Assembly: GCF_900103825.1 (NCBI RefSeq)
Contig: NZ_FNIF01000005.1
Location: 1-64,000 of the forward strand
Reading direction: 5' to 3'
From: Paenibacillus sp. yr247
GTDB taxonomy: Bacteria > Bacillota > Bacilli > Paenibacillales > NBRC-103111
Length of the DNA stretch: 64,000 bases
The stretch's first letter is position 1; each line of letters begins with the position of its first letter. Both the position numbers and the translations under genes were made by a program. Shown here piece by piece: positions 7,507-16,325 of the stretch. Under the pieces are notes generated by a model. The model saw only the letters and a list, made by a program, of their open reading frames with translations, ran no database searches and was not told where the DNA came from.

Positions 7507-8304
7507 TTAGAAATACTTAGTGTATGGTTCTTCATTCCTATGAGTATATTTAATTTGTTTTAGTTCTGCGACTATAATAATACTTATTATAACTAATAAA
7601 AACCATGAGCTGATTTTACCCCAATGAACAATCTGCCAATAATTCTGTTGATTAGGATATTTCCAAGCTCCGAAAAATGTTGAAATATTCTCAGCAATCC
7701 AAATAAATATGGCAATCAAAAAAAAAGAAAGAAGTATGGGCATTTCATATCGTTTCTTTGTAATCGTAAATAAAACTTTAGTTTTAAAAAATATAATGAA
7801 TAACCCTAATACAATAATCCAACGAATATCATACATAAAATGATGAGTGAAGAAATTAAGATAAATTAATATAGCGACTATGGTAGAAACAGAGGTTCTA
7901 GGCCAATTAATAAAATGCAAATCAAAACGTTTCCAAGCCTGACATACGTAACTCGCTACGCTCGCGTACATAAAACCACTATATAATGGAACACCCCCAA
8001 TTTTAGTCCATCCTTCCTCCGGATAAGACCAAGATCCCATGTTCACTTTATATAATTCAAGTCCAAATCCTATTACATGAAAAAGGGTAATCACTTTTAG
8101 TTCATCTATACTCTCCATCTTGCTCCAGACAAGCATCAATTGAGCAAGAATACATACAATTAGAATAAAATCGTATCTATAAATCAATTGAACTGGAAAC
8201 AATTTGGAAACTGCCAACGTTAAAAAAATTATCACAGGAAAAATGCAGCACATTGCCTCCTTCCATCCAAGAAATATTAATTCTCTAAAATTCTCGAACT
8301 TCAT
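7507..8304 (-). CDS. DUF817 (YoaT-like) integral membrane protein
   Basis: A 265-aa membrane protein with seven to eight hydrophobic segments spread over the full length, a length and layout matching the DUF817/YoaT family. Conserved-looking blocks include WSYPEEGWTKIGGVPLYSGFMYASVASYVCQAW and a later FGAWKYPNQQNYW repeat of the same W-x-YP theme. ATG 8304 is preceded by AGGAGGAC. It is monocistronic between a pseudogene and a spacer, and is more AT-rich than the cys operon. The family has no established biochemical function. Confidence 0.75.
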   Translation of the reverse strand: MKFENFRELIFLGWKEAMCCIFPVIIFLTLAVSKLFPVQLIYRYDFILIVCILAQLMLVWSKMESIDELKVITLFHVIGFGLELYKVNMGSWSYPEEGWTKIGGVPLYSGFMYASVASYVCQAWKRFDLHFINWPRTSVSTIVAILIYLNFFTHHFMYDIRWIIVLGLFIIFFKTKVLFTITKKRYEMPILLSFFLIAIFIWIAENISTFFGAWKYPNQQNYWQIVHWGKISSWFLLVIISIIIVAELKQIKYTHRNEEPYTKYF

Positions 8305-8435
8305 ATGTCCTCCTGAAAATACTTCAATATTACTTCATCAATTTCACATGACGTTTCTACGAATCCTTATTCGCTTAAGTGAGCTTGCTCACGGTTCCGA
8401 CAGGCTTAGCCAATTCAGTGTTTCTTATGTATATG

Positions 8436-8465
8436 CTTCCTCGAAATCCCTCTAGCAAACCAAGG
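8436..8465. repeat. Interspersed repeat copy A
   Basis: CTTCCTCGAAATCCCTCTAG then CAAACCAAGG. About 80% identical to copy B 150 bp away, with matching ends CTTCCTCGAAA and CCAAGG. Confidence 0.5.
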
Positions 8466-8530
8466 GGGCTTGTTCCCCGCAGCGTGAATACGTTTTTTTG
8501 GTAAGATAACGTTCTTAAATTCACGAAGCC

Positions 8531-8564
8531 GAGAGCCTAAGTCCGCTGGCGGACTTAGGCTCTC
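8531..8564. repeat. 34-bp palindrome
   Basis: GAGAGCCTAAGTCCGC, a two-base TG centre, then the exact complement. A 16-bp perfect stem without a following T-run, so not a standard terminator. Confidence 0.8.
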
Positions 8565-8585
8565 AGGATTGTCTGCCTGTTTATT

Positions 8586-8615
8586 CTTCCTCGAAAATGC
8601 CTCGGGCAGACCAAG
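8586..8615. repeat. Interspersed repeat copy B
   Basis: CTTCCTCGAAAATGCCTCGG then GCAGACCAAGG. Partner of copy A at 8436-8465, same orientation. Confidence 0.5.
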
Positions 8616-8787
8616 GACGCGTCAGGAGTCTTCGAATTTTCTAACAAAATCGCTCTTAACTTCATATTTTTTGTCAACTTACATTTACTTTATATTTCCA
8701 AATATGTAAAATATGTACTCCTCCAACATTTCAGATCTCAAATTGATTGTATCTTTCTTTCTTTTTACCCACTGGATTAAACTACAT

Positions 8788-9192
8788 TCATTGGCTAATC
8801 TGTTTGCCGATTTCCCAATGGTGGCCAAACGGGTCAAGGATGCGCCCTACGCGCCAGCCGTAGCCTTCATTTACGGGTGCGATTTCGGTTGCTCCAGCGG
8901 CGAGGGCCTGTTCGAACACCAAATCCGGATTTTTGACAGTCATAATCATCCGAACCGATCCTCGACTAACCGACTCAGGGCTGGCGCCGGGGGTGTCTTG
9001 AATCCAGAAATCCGCTCCCCAGACGGATAACTGAGCGACAGCCAGATTCCCGTCTTCGTCTTCAAGGCGATATAGCTCGATCGCACCGAACGCCGCCTTG
9101 TAAAATTCTAAAGCCTTCGCCGCGTTACTCACTGAAAGCCATGGGGCGATATTGGTTTCGAACGGCTCTGATCTCGGCGTATTGGTACTCAT
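8788..9192 (-). CDS. VOC-fold protein (glyoxalase/PhnB-like)
   Basis: A 134-aa single-domain protein of the vicinal-oxygen-chelate fold, PhnB/glyoxalase type. It contains PWLSVSNAAKALEFYKAAFGA at the N-terminus, the beta-strand pair with DFWIQDTPG, and the closing DPFGHHWEIG. Such proteins bind a metal and act in resistance, isomerisation or sensing; no specific reaction can be assigned. ATG 9192 overlaps the stop of the short upstream reading frame (ATGA), and AAAAAAGGGGGCG provides a ribosome-binding site. The gene looks more GC-rich than the flanking spacers, perhaps reflecting separate acquisition. Confidence 0.8.
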   Translation of the reverse strand: MSTNTPRSEPFETNIAPWLSVSNAAKALEFYKAAFGAIELYRLEDEDGNLAVAQLSVWGADFWIQDTPGASPESVSRGSVRMIMTVKNPDLVFEQALAAGATEIAPVNEGYGWRVGRILDPFGHHWEIGKQISQ

Positions 9193-9326
9193 CGCTGTTC
9201 GCCCCCTTTTTTGAGTTTGTCAACACTTTTTCCCATTCTATCTCTGTTTTCCAGATTTCTTTCGGTATCAGTAATGGTTTCTCCCTGAAACAACACAACA
9301 TCTTTTTCATGAATGAAATGCGACAT
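9189..9326 (-). pseudogene. SGNH/GDSL hydrolase N-terminal stub (45 aa)
   Basis: A short frame with a very good AGGAGG site starts at ATG 9326 and ends 4 nt inside the VOC gene. Its first ~37 residues, including DVVLFQGETITD, resemble the N-terminus of SGNH/GDSL lipases, where the motif is normally GDSITD. The catalytic serine position is threonine (GETITD), and the remaining ~80% of the enzyme is absent. It reads as a deletion product whose start signal now drives the VOC gene by coupling. Whether the peptide is stable is unknown. Confidence 0.55.
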
Positions 9327-9713
9327 GCGTACCTCCTGATTCGTGTATTATTTACTTCACTACAATACATTCCACGTCGAAACCTTCATATCCTGTCTCT
9401 TTACATGAGGAGTACAACTGACTCACCGTTCAGAACTTTCCTTCTATTGCGTTTTCTTTCAGTGAAAACAATCGTCTATTCTTAGCTACTCCCGATCAAT
9501 ATCTTGAAGTGAATGACTACCCTATTTGCACTCTACTGTATTTTTCGATATTTTCCATAAAACCCCTTCCTAATGAATTTCTACAATAAAAAAGGGCAGA
9601 TCCAGTAAGGAACTGCCCGATACTTTCGGTTGATATATTCATGTTTACCATAATATTACATCCTGGTCAAACTTCGGTCAAAGTTAGCCTTTCAAAATCA
9701 TAAAAATATCCTA
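9327..9713. other. 387-bp spacer
   Basis: Apart from the terminator at 9594-9618 nothing with coding character is seen. The right half is AT-rich and should hold the promoter for the stub/VOC unit, but no consensus promoter is convincing. Confidence 0.5.
9594..9618 (-). terminator. Terminator of acyl-CoA thioesterase gene
   Basis: On the minus strand GGGCAG and CTGCCC arms close a 13-nt loop and are followed by TTTTTTATTG. It lies about 95 bp after the thioesterase stop. Confidence 0.75.
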
Positions 9714-10196
9714 CTACAGGTTCAAATTCCGCTCTTCTTTGCGAAGCTTTCGAGCGGCAAATCTCGTTTCAGCCGTCTCGAACAGATGTTTTTCTTCCTC
9801 TGTCTCAGGGATGATTCCCGGCACTGGACATGGTTGTCCATTATCATCGAGCGCCACAAAGGTTAGATACGAATTCGCTGTCCGCTTCTTTTCACCCGTC
9901 AGAAGGTTCTCCGATTCGATTTTCACGAATACCTCCATGGAACTTCGATGCGTCCAGGTTACAAATGCCTCCAACTGAATAGCTTCACCTAGTTTAACGG
10001 GAGCAAAGAAGTCCAAGCTATCGCTGGACGCCGTCACAACACCTCTACGCGAATGGCGCATCGAGGCAATCGTTGCAACCTTATCGATATACTGCATCAC
10101 GCGGCCGCCAAACACGGTATTGTGATAATTCGTGTCCGCCGGTAAAATAATTTCGGTTAACACGGTGCGGGAGAGTCTTGCTGGTTTAGCTTCCAT
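9714..10196 (-). CDS. Acyl-CoA thioesterase, hotdog fold (copy 1)
   Basis: A 160-aa hotdog-fold thioesterase of the YkhA/BACH type, hydrolysing acyl-CoA to free acid and CoA in the cytoplasm. Signature blocks are LPADTNYHNTVFGGRVMQYI (with the family's N-x-x-G-x-x-FGG pattern), the HSRRGVVTASSDSLDF strand with the catalytic-region Asp, and the central FVTWTHRSSMEVFVKIE. The tail is charged. ATG 10196 is preceded by AGGAGGAATACAC. A clear paralogue lies at 39813-40325. Chain-length preference is not readable from sequence. Confidence 0.88.
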   Translation of the reverse strand: MEAKPARLSRTVLTEIILPADTNYHNTVFGGRVMQYIDKVATIASMRHSRRGVVTASSDSLDFFAPVKLGEAIQLEAFVTWTHRSSMEVFVKIESENLLTGEKKRTANSYLTFVALDDNGQPCPVPGIIPETEEEKHLFETAETRFAARKLRKEERNLNL

Positions 10197-10224
10197 GTGT
10201 ATTCCTCCTGATGATGGGCTGATC

Positions 10225-11403
10225 TTATTCGTAATTTAGTTTAAGCTTACCTGCCGCTTGCTTCGCAAGGCTTCGTGCTTCCTCTACGGTATCCGCACTG
10301 CTTAGCGCAACAGCCATACGGCGTCCTACTTTGGTCTCTGGCTTACCAAAGACGCGAACCTGTGTATTAGGAACGGACAAAGCTTCTTCTAACCCGCTTA
10401 TGGTATATTCGATCTGTTCGCGATCCGCTTTGAGTGTGTAACTCGCGCCTGGTGTCAAAAATCGAATCCCTGTAACAGGCAATCCGAGAATTGCTCTAGC
10501 ATGCAGGGCGAATTCGCTCAAATCCTGCGTGGCCATTGTGACCATGCCGGTATCATGTGGACGAGGAGAGACCTCACTAAAGTATACGCCCTCTTTGGTC
10601 AGGAACAGCTCTACACCATAAAGACCGAAGCCTCCGAGTGCATCCGTTATGGTTTTGGCCATGTGTTGAGCATCTAGAATCTGCTGCTCGTTCATCGCAT
10701 GAGGCTGCCACGATTCGATGTAATCTCCGTCTTTTTGAATGTGACCAATAGGCTCACAATACGTTGTTCCCGAGACGGAACGGACCGTCAGCAGTGTAAT
10801 TTCGGACTCAAAATGAATGAACTCCTCAACAATCACACGCGCGTTCTTGGCGCGGCCGCCCTCCATCGCGATGTTCCATGACTGTTCCACATTTTCAGGT
10901 GTACGGCATACACTTTGACCCTTTCCTGATGAGCTCATGATCGGCTTAATCACACAAGGTGTACCGATTTCCGCAACAGCTGCGTGTAATTCTTCAAGAC
11001 TGTTAGCAAAAGCATACTTTGCTGTCCGCAGCTCCAGTTTTTCTGAAGCCAAACGGCGAATCCCTTCACGGTCCATCGTCAATCGGGAAGCAGTAGCGGT
11101 AGGAATAACACGATAGCCTTCCTTCTCAAGCTCCACTAGAACAGGAGTCGCGATTGCTTCAATTTCAGGTACTATGAGATCTGGACGTTCTTGCTCGATC
11201 AACGCTCTAAGCTGCTCCCCATCAAGCATATGAATCACATGGCTGCGATGAGCCACTTGCATAGCTGGCGCGTTTGCGTAGCGGTCAACAGCGATCGTCT
11301 CAATGCCTAGTCGCTGCGCTTCGATGACGACTTCTTTCCCAAGCTCCCCTGATCCAAGCAGCATGATTTTCTTGGCTTTGTTCGATAATGGTGCTCCGTA
11401 CAT
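10225..11403 (-). CDS. purT: Formate-dependent GAR transformylase PurT
   Basis: An ATP-grasp enzyme making formyl-GAR from GAR, formate and ATP in purine synthesis, independent of folate. ATG 11403 gives 392 aa, the usual PurT length, and has GGGGGAAA upstream; a longer reading upstream adds a non-homologous hydrophobic segment. Features are [13 protein letters not shown] at the N-terminus, PEIEAIAT, the ATP-grasp loop [10 protein letters not shown], the E-rich [10 protein letters not shown] and the [11 protein letters not shown] metal-binding segment. It is alone on its transcript, separated from yojO by ~150 bp. No riboswitch is apparent in its short leader. Confidence 0.95.
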   Translation of the reverse strand: MYGAPLSNKAKKIMLLGSGELGKEVVIEAQRLGIETIAVDRYANAPAMQVAHRSHVIHMLDGEQLRALIEQERPDLIVPEIEAIATPVLVELEKEGYRVIPTATASRLTMDREGIRRLASEKLELRTAKYAFANSLEELHAAVAEIGTPCVIKPIMSSSGKGQSVCRTPENVEQSWNIAMEGGRAKNARVIVEEFIHFESEITLLTVRSVSGTTYCEPIGHIQKDGDYIESWQPHAMNEQQILDAQHMAKTITDALGGFGLYGVELFLTKEGVYFSEVSPRPHDTGMVTMATQDLSEFALHARAILGLPVTGIRFLTPGASYTLKADREQIEYTISGLEEALSVPNTQVRVFGKPETKVGRRMAVALSSADTVEEARSLAKQAAGKLKLNYE

Positions 11404-11555
11404 AAGATGATTTCCCCCTAAATGATTTGCCCAACCAAAGTAAGTTTGAAACTGAATGAGATATATGTAAGTAAGGATAACTATAATGGCATAAACAGGG
11501 TACTTTTCCAACTTGCCTCGTAAAATACCCTGATCTATTGTAAAGGATTTCGACG

Positions 11556-13469
11556 TTAAAAGATAGATTTCAACAGAAGTTTGCGTAAAATCGGCACCAA
11601 TTGCTCGGGAAGCTCCTCCACATTGGATACGACAATACTGCTGCGACCATACATGTTGCGCATCGCTATCCGCTGGGTTTCGTGAACGGTGCCGTTCGCA
11701 AGGAAAATGCTGATGACTTCAATACCCAATCGCCGTGCATGCAGAACAGCTTCGTAGGTGTCAAGGATGCCCACATCGTTGTAATTGGCTGCCGAAGGCT
11801 CGCCATCCGAGAACATCAAAAGGATGCGCTGCCGTTCCGTACGCCGCAGCAGCCGCTCTGTCATGCGGCGAATCGCGAAGCCGTCGCGGTTGTCCTGCTG
11901 CGGCTCAAGCTGCATCAGAGCCGCTCCGCTTCCGGACGATAAGGAGGAGCCGAAGTCGACCGCAACCTGGAACAGGTTCGGCGCTTCCTGCTCCGTGACG
12001 CGGTCCGCGTCCTCCCAGAATCCCACAATTTCGTGGGGGATTCGCAGGTTAAGGAGGGTCTCGTGGAATAGCACGAGACCGAGCTTGGTTTCGTCCATTT
12101 TGTCATACATGGACGCCGAGCAGTCGACGAGCAGCGCGAATGCCGCGTCGAGCTGGGGTACAGGCGAGCGCTTCTTATAGAAGAGGCGCGGCATCTCTTG
12201 GGTAACGGCTCGCGTTAGCCGCTTGTCGAGCCGCCCGAACAGCCGATCGCCGTGCGGGGCGATCCGCTTTTGCTCCAGCGTGCGTCGAATCGCACGCTGC
12301 AAAGGCTTCGCGAGCGGTGCTGCACGCTCGCTCAGGCGCCTATAGGCGGCCTCCTGCGCAGCAGTGGGCCGCTCAGGCGCAAGCCACGTCGCCGTCGTGT
12401 ACGCGGCGACTGCGCCCTCCCCGTGCCCCGCGGTGGCGGGCACGGCAACACCCTCGCGCCGCTCGCCGGAGGCGGCGCCGGTGCGCTGGGCGCGCAGCGA
12501 GCGCCCCTGGGCGATGGCGAGCGCTTGGTCGGCCGCGTCGCCCTCGCGGGGCGCAGACCCAGGAGCGGCTGTGCGCGAGCCGCGCTCCAGCTCGAACCGC
12601 AGCAGCCCTGGGCTGCGGTCGCTGCTCTCGCGGTGCCAGGTCGGCATGCGTTCCTGGCCCGGTAACTGACGCTCCCCTTCTTGCTCGGGGAGCACATCAT
12701 CATTCGCGAGCCGCTTTGCGCGTTTCAGCTCACCCTTATACCCCGCTGGCAGCGGCTCCGCCACGCCGCCCCCAGGCTGCATCCAGAAATAAGCAACTTG
12801 CGCATCCCTGTCCAACCAATAAGACAGCGAGTCTATCATCTCCTCGCAGCATGCGGCAACTTCAGCCGTATGCTCTGCCTCCTCGATTTTCTCCAGTAGC
12901 GGATAAAAAATCGCCAACCGGGCAGGCGCTTCTGCGGCACCCCCTAAGCTCCATTCCGTTCCTGTAAACCAACCATAGATGAACAAAATAACAGCGTCCG
13001 ACATTTCGCCTTTGATCAAGTGAGTACGCAGCTTATGTCGAAAATAAGCCCCATAAATGCGATGCCGATGGACAAATACCCGCGAAGTACCTGGTCTGCG
13101 TGCTCGACAAATACGCTCTAACCGCATATCTTCACATAATGCAAAGAGTGAGTTAGCCAACTTCGGGAAACGAGTACTTTGACAATAGGTTAGATAAGAC
13201 TTTACCGCAGCTGTCCCTGTGAACCAGGCACTACCGATACCGCGCAGATAAACATCACTCTTCATCCCTGCTGTTTTATCAACCGGAGGATAGTCCCACC
13301 AAAACTGACTCACCGTTATACGAGCGGAAGCTTCCTCATAGCCGGCATGGAACGCTGCTTCCACTTTTAGCTCTTTACGCTTTGTGAACATCCGCGCTAA
13401 ATCCACCAGCTGCATTTGAAGCATCGCGTCGATTTTATCATCCAACAAGCTTAACTTTCCTACAAACAT
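11556..13469 (-). CDS. yojO: VWA-domain protein YojO (CobT/NorD-like)
   Basis: A von Willebrand A protein working with the MoxR ATPase encoded just upstream. ATG 13469, 4 nt after the yojN stop, gives 637 aa, close to the 638 I recall for B. subtilis YojO; an upstream in-frame ATG at 13496 overlaps yojN, and neither start has a strong ribosome-binding site. The N-terminal ~270 residues are helical. A low-complexity linker (about residues 270-380) is encoded by a strikingly GC-rich tract (12280-12720). The C-terminal VWA domain has the MIDAS motif DCSAS and a later MFSDGEPS. MoxR-VWA pairs act as metal-insertion or assembly chaperones; the client is unknown. Confidence 0.85.
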   Translation of the reverse strand: MFVGKLSLLDDKIDAMLQMQLVDLARMFTKRKELKVEAAFHAGYEEASARITVSQFWWDYPPVDKTAGMKSDVYLRGIGSAWFTGTAAVKSYLTYCQSTRFPKLANSLFALCEDMRLERICRARRPGTSRVFVHRHRIYGAYFRHKLRTHLIKGEMSDAVILFIYGWFTGTEWSLGGAAEAPARLAIFYPLLEKIEEAEHTAEVAACCEEMIDSLSYWLDRDAQVAYFWMQPGGGVAEPLPAGYKGELKRAKRLANDDVLPEQEGERQLPGQERMPTWHRESSDRSPGLLRFELERGSRTAAPGSAPREGDAADQALAIAQGRSLRAQRTGAASGERREGVAVPATAGHGEGAVAAYTTATWLAPERPTAAQEAAYRRLSERAAPLAKPLQRAIRRTLEQKRIAPHGDRLFGRLDKRLTRAVTQEMPRLFYKKRSPVPQLDAAFALLVDCSASMYDKMDETKLGLVLFHETLLNLRIPHEIVGFWEDADRVTEQEAPNLFQVAVDFGSSLSSGSGAALMQLEPQQDNRDGFAIRRMTERLLRRTERQRILLMFSDGEPSAANYNDVGILDTYEAVLHARRLGIEVISIFLANGTVHETQRIAMRNMYGRSSIVVSNVEELPEQLVPILRKLLLKSIF

Positions 13470-13473
13470 TGGC

Positions 13474-14361
13474 TTAGAATAACGTTTCCGCCGCATTAAT
13501 GACGGCTGCACGTTCCCTCTCATCCTCCAATTTATCGGCAATGGCGCGAGCAACTGCCCGCAAAGGCGGAATATAAGCCGTCAAATCACAAGCATCCAGC
13601 AGCGCTCTTATCGATCCTGCTTCATCGGGCAGCTGTCCCATTTCAATCAGAGTTAATAAATCAGCAGACAACTGAACGAATGTTCTTAACTGCTTTTCAT
13701 CGCTTAAAACAGATTTGCTCTTGAGCAGCTTATAAAGTGACTCTCCTTGCAAATAAGGAACATCAATTGTCACGAAACGATTTTTCAGGGCTTCATTCAA
13801 GGGCACTGTCCCCATATATCCTTCATTGATCGCTGCAACGACTCTAAAGTCCGGGTGTGCTGTAATGACATCCCCTGTAAAAGGGTTCGTAATCGATCTC
13901 CGATGATCCAGGACTCCGTTTATTAAAGATAAGGTTTCGGGTTTAGCTATATTAATTTCGTCTATGTAAAGAAAGTGTCCCTTCATCATTGCTTTCATGA
14001 TCGGCCCTGGGATGAAGGCAATATGTGTACTCCCCCGCTCATCATGGGTTAACGTTTTGAACCCAAGCAAGGCTTCGGCATCGAGATCGGTTGAACAATT
14101 AACTCCATGCATCGGTTGATCAAACAGCGCTGAAACGTGCTCGGCAAGTTTCGTCTTACCCGAGCCTGTCGGACCCTTTAACAAGACATTTTTGCCCAGA
14201 TAAAGAGCAATAATGGCATCGGTAAGTATATCTTCACGAGGTGCTTCAAATGCTGCCGTTCCAATAAGTTTAAGGTCTTCAGCAGAAGTATAAGTCTGCC
14301 TTTGCTGCTTGTTTTTCTCCAATTTCTCTCGGATCTCTTGCGGTAAGGCGTCTGTTATCAT
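13474..14361 (-). CDS. yojN: MoxR-type AAA+ ATPase YojN (NorQ/CbbQ-like)
   Basis: A 295-aa AAA+ ATPase of the MoxR/NorQ group that remodels a partner protein with its VWA co-factor YojO. Walker A GPTGSGKTK is near residue 65, Walker B with FLYIDEIN follows, then sensor 1 AAINEG and an arginine-finger region LKNRF. ATG 14361 follows AGGAGAGG. It is the promoter-proximal gene of the yojNO pair. In other bacteria such pairs activate rubisco, nitric-oxide reductase or cobalt insertion, but none of those clients is nearby, so the substrate is open. Confidence 0.9.
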   Translation of the reverse strand: MITDALPQEIREKLEKNKQQRQTYTSAEDLKLIGTAAFEAPREDILTDAIIALYLGKNVLLKGPTGSGKTKLAEHVSALFDQPMHGVNCSTDLDAEALLGFKTLTHDERGSTHIAFIPGPIMKAMMKGHFLYIDEINIAKPETLSLINGVLDHRRSITNPFTGDVITAHPDFRVVAAINEGYMGTVPLNEALKNRFVTIDVPYLQGESLYKLLKSKSVLSDEKQLRTFVQLSADLLTLIEMGQLPDEAGSIRALLDACDLTAYIPPLRAVARAIADKLEDERERAAVINAAETLF

Positions 14362-14433
14362 GACTGTGGTGTTCCTCTCCTGATTCCTTTGTCCTCTTAC
14401 TATTTATCAGGAAAGCTCAAATTGTCAAGCTAT

Positions 14434-14646
14434 TCAGGGCAGCCAAGGTTCATCAATGATGGAATGGGAATAGAAAGCCATTGATTCTCCGCACAAAGGA
14501 CATTTCGGCTTTGTAGGAGCTTCGTTATAATGCAGAGCCATGGCGTACGCGGTTTCATAATTTATCGCTTGGATGACATCTTCCTTATGGACATAATCAC
14601 ATTGGCGAGAACCGCAATAAGCCCGGACCTTATACCGATAGCTCAT
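14434..14646 (-). CDS. Small zinc-ribbon-like protein
   Basis: A 70-aa unrecognised protein. Cys residues at 11 and 16 plus a later CPLCG suggest a four-cysteine zinc site (C-x4-C and C-x2-C). The rest is polar with many Tyr. The start at ATG 14646 has only a weak ribosome-binding site. It is 72 bp upstream of yojN on the same strand and could share its transcript. No function is assigned. Confidence 0.6.
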   Translation of the reverse strand: MSYRYKVRAYCGSRQCDYVHKEDVIQAINYETAYAMALHYNEAPTKPKCPLCGESMAFYSHSIIDEPWLP

Positions 14647-14721
14647 TGTTCCATATGGACGACAAAGCGTTCAAATGCTCAGCTTGTATAATCATCGTCG
14701 TACTCCTCTTTGAAGTCAAAA

Positions 14722-14742
14722 CCCCCAGCAGAAAGCTGAGGG
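14722..14742 (-). terminator. Terminator after spore lipoprotein gene
   Basis: On the minus strand CCCTCAGC, a TTTCT loop and GCTGGGGG are followed by TTTT. It ends the 15.7-14.8 kb transcript ahead of the zinc-ribbon gene. Confidence 0.65.
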
Positions 14743-14776
14743 AGAGCCTATTTGCAAAAACTAATCTTGTTAACTC

Positions 14777-15481
14777 TTAGGGCAATACATGTCTTTGCCC
14801 CGAAGAATAGTTAGGGAAGGCATACTGTACCATGGTGTTAAACTCATTCAGATACGAATCCATTCTTTTGTTTTTTTGCTGCTGACTGTCATAGTACATC
14901 ATCCGATTCACATAATGTGGATTAGAGGAAATGAAGATATTCGAATCTGGATATATACGTGTTAGCAGATGCCGAATGGCATTCGCACTTTCCGCTGGCA
15001 AAGGCTTAGCCGATAGCCAATCCATTTGTGCTCCGACCCCCGAGCCGAATAAGCCAGCTCCATTTTCCGGGTCGTTATTTTTGCTTAGCATTTTGATGCC
15101 ATCATCGGCTCCCATCGCCTGCATCCCGCCCATATCCACAGCTACATAAATGTTGTTATCGGTAACGGCAACAGCTGTAGACCCCAGGTGCGCTGCTTGA
15201 ATCACTCGATCCGCTAAATCGCGATTCAGCGACAAATGCGTGTTGATATGTGCTTTCACATTGTCAATCGTAGAGTGAATCATCGTAGGCTGAGGTGATT
15301 GATTAACACTTTTTGCTCCCATCGAAGAATCTTCGTTGTTCCTTAATCCTGTGTCCCAGCTTCCGGCTTTTGGATTGGAAGAACTAGCTCCTGCTTGATT
15401 CCTTGGACTTGCTGCCGAACAGCCTGTGACCATGCCGATAAGCACAACGGACACCGCGATTTTGAACATCGCTTTTCTCAT
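14777..15481 (-). CDS. YhcN/YlaJ-family sporulation lipoprotein
   Basis: A 234-aa lipoprotein from ATG 15481 (GGGGGAT upstream). The signal peptide ends at VTGC with Cys21 as lipidation site, followed by a Ser/Asn-rich linker. The C-terminal domain has DLADRVIQAAHLGSTAVAVT and VAVDMGG, then YPDSNIFISSNPHYVNRM, the arrangement of YhcN/YlaJ spore proteins that attach near the inner spore membrane and influence germination. It is preceded by a 50-aa gene in probable operon. Family-level assignment is good; the specific germination role is inferred. Confidence 0.8.
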   Translation of the reverse strand: MRKAMFKIAVSVVLIGMVTGCSAASPRNQAGASSSNPKAGSWDTGLRNNEDSSMGAKSVNQSPQPTMIHSTIDNVKAHINTHLSLNRDLADRVIQAAHLGSTAVAVTDNNIYVAVDMGGMQAMGADDGIKMLSKNNDPENGAGLFGSGVGAQMDWLSAKPLPAESANAIRHLLTRIYPDSNIFISSNPHYVNRMMYYDSQQQKNKRMDSYLNEFNTMVQYAFPNYSSGQRHVLP

Positions 15482-15508
15482 ATAATCCCCCTTCTTATGG
15501 CTCAAAAT

Positions 15509-15664
15509 TTACTTAATCTTGTTCTCATCGACTTCCTGCGTGTAAGCTATCAGGGCGACCTCATAGCCCAGTTCATCCTTCATACGAGACTCGAGGCTGC
15601 GTAGATCTTCTAGCAGATCTTCACGAGTGCCAAAATTAGCAAATTGGTACGACTCTGTACTCAT
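15509..15664 (-). CDS. Small acidic hypothetical protein (51 aa)
   Basis: A 51-aa polar protein read from ATG 15664 with AGGGGGTG upstream; the longer open frame above this ATG lacks a start signal. It is rich in Glu/Asp/Leu and probably a single long helix (around EDLLEDLRSLESRMKDELG). It lies 27 bp before the spore lipoprotein gene, so the two are likely co-transcribed and possibly sporulation-linked. Not recognised. Confidence 0.55.
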   Translation of the reverse strand: MSTESYQFANFGTREDLLEDLRSLESRMKDELGYEVALIAYTQEVDENKIK

Positions 15665-15744
15665 GATTTCTACACCCCCTCTCTTCAGGACAATAGACAT
15701 TAGTGTTAATATGGACATTTATCCTGATTTTTACCAAACAAAAA

Positions 15745-15777
15745 AAGCCCGCTGCCGAATCATCGGCAAAGCAGGCT
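15745..15777 (-). terminator. Terminator after 15.8-16.3 kb gene
   Basis: AGCC(T)GC...TCGGCA type stem closed by an ATGAT-region loop on the minus strand, followed by seven T residues. Confidence 0.75.
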
Positions 15778-15807
15778 TCTAAGTCATTTTGGAGCAATGA
15801 ATCATCA

Positions 15808-16287
15808 TTATTCATTTTTATTGCGTGTATCATCTAGATCTTCAAGCAATTTGCGAACGGCATCCGGATCGGAAGAGCCATTTTCTTTAAAAGTTCGCAG
15901 CTTTTTCAACAGGTCCGCCGCAATGGCTTCATCCTCTGACAGCTGCACTACATGTGAAGGATCAAACCAAATGTAAAACCCTTCTGGACCATTACGCAAA
16001 AATGATTTGTGCCAATGCTCTGGATACGCATACCCTTGCTCCCCAAAAATCATGCCGAGTACATCATCGCTGTCAATGGGCAGCAAATAATGAAACGATT
16101 CCGGTTCGCCGGTGCTCTTAAAGTCTCGATGCATGTAAGCATAATGAAGATAATGCTCACCTGTTTCTACATCTTTGGACACCTCATATAGGTCAAGCTC
16201 AGTTTGCAGCAATTCCTTAACCGAAATAATCCGTGACGCGATCGTTTCTGCAGAAATCTTTTGCTGCTGTGATAATGATGTTTCCAA
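15808..16287 (-). CDS. Hypothetical protein, acidic (159 aa)
   Basis: An unrecognised cytoplasmic protein. TTG 16287 is chosen because AAAGGAG lies 10 nt upstream; a further upstream TTG would overlap that site. It has an N-terminal helix, a middle rich in aromatic and His residues (GEHYLHYAYMHRDF, GYAYPEHWHKSFL, GFYIWFDP), then an acidic helical tail. The aromatic/His block may form a compact ligand or metal site, which is a guess. It is the only gene before its terminator and follows the TRIC-type gene by 38 bp. Confidence 0.65.
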   Translation of the reverse strand: METSLSQQQKISAETIASRIISVKELLQTELDLYEVSKDVETGEHYLHYAYMHRDFKSTGEPESFHYLLPIDSDDVLGMIFGEQGYAYPEHWHKSFLRNGPEGFYIWFDPSHVVQLSEDEAIAADLLKKLRTFKENGSSDPDAVRKLLEDLDDTRNKNE

Positions 16288-16325
16288 ATGAATCAGTCTC
16301 CTTTCCAACGTTGATTATTTCTATG

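Larger units (their letters stand above)
8305..8787. other. 483-bp spacer with repeats, no gene
   Basis: No ORF with a plausible start is seen. The stretch holds two diverged copies of a ~30-bp repeat (8436-8465 and 8586-8615) flanking a 34-bp perfect palindrome (8531-8564), and a small GTGAGC-TTGCTCAC-type dyad near 8377. The right end is T-rich. Confidence 0.6.

Noticed and set aside
12252..12967. Several overlapping open frames in the GC-rich part of yojO
   Set aside because: They arise from high GC giving few stops; composition is Arg/Ala/Pro-rich, with no start signals, and yojO covers the region.
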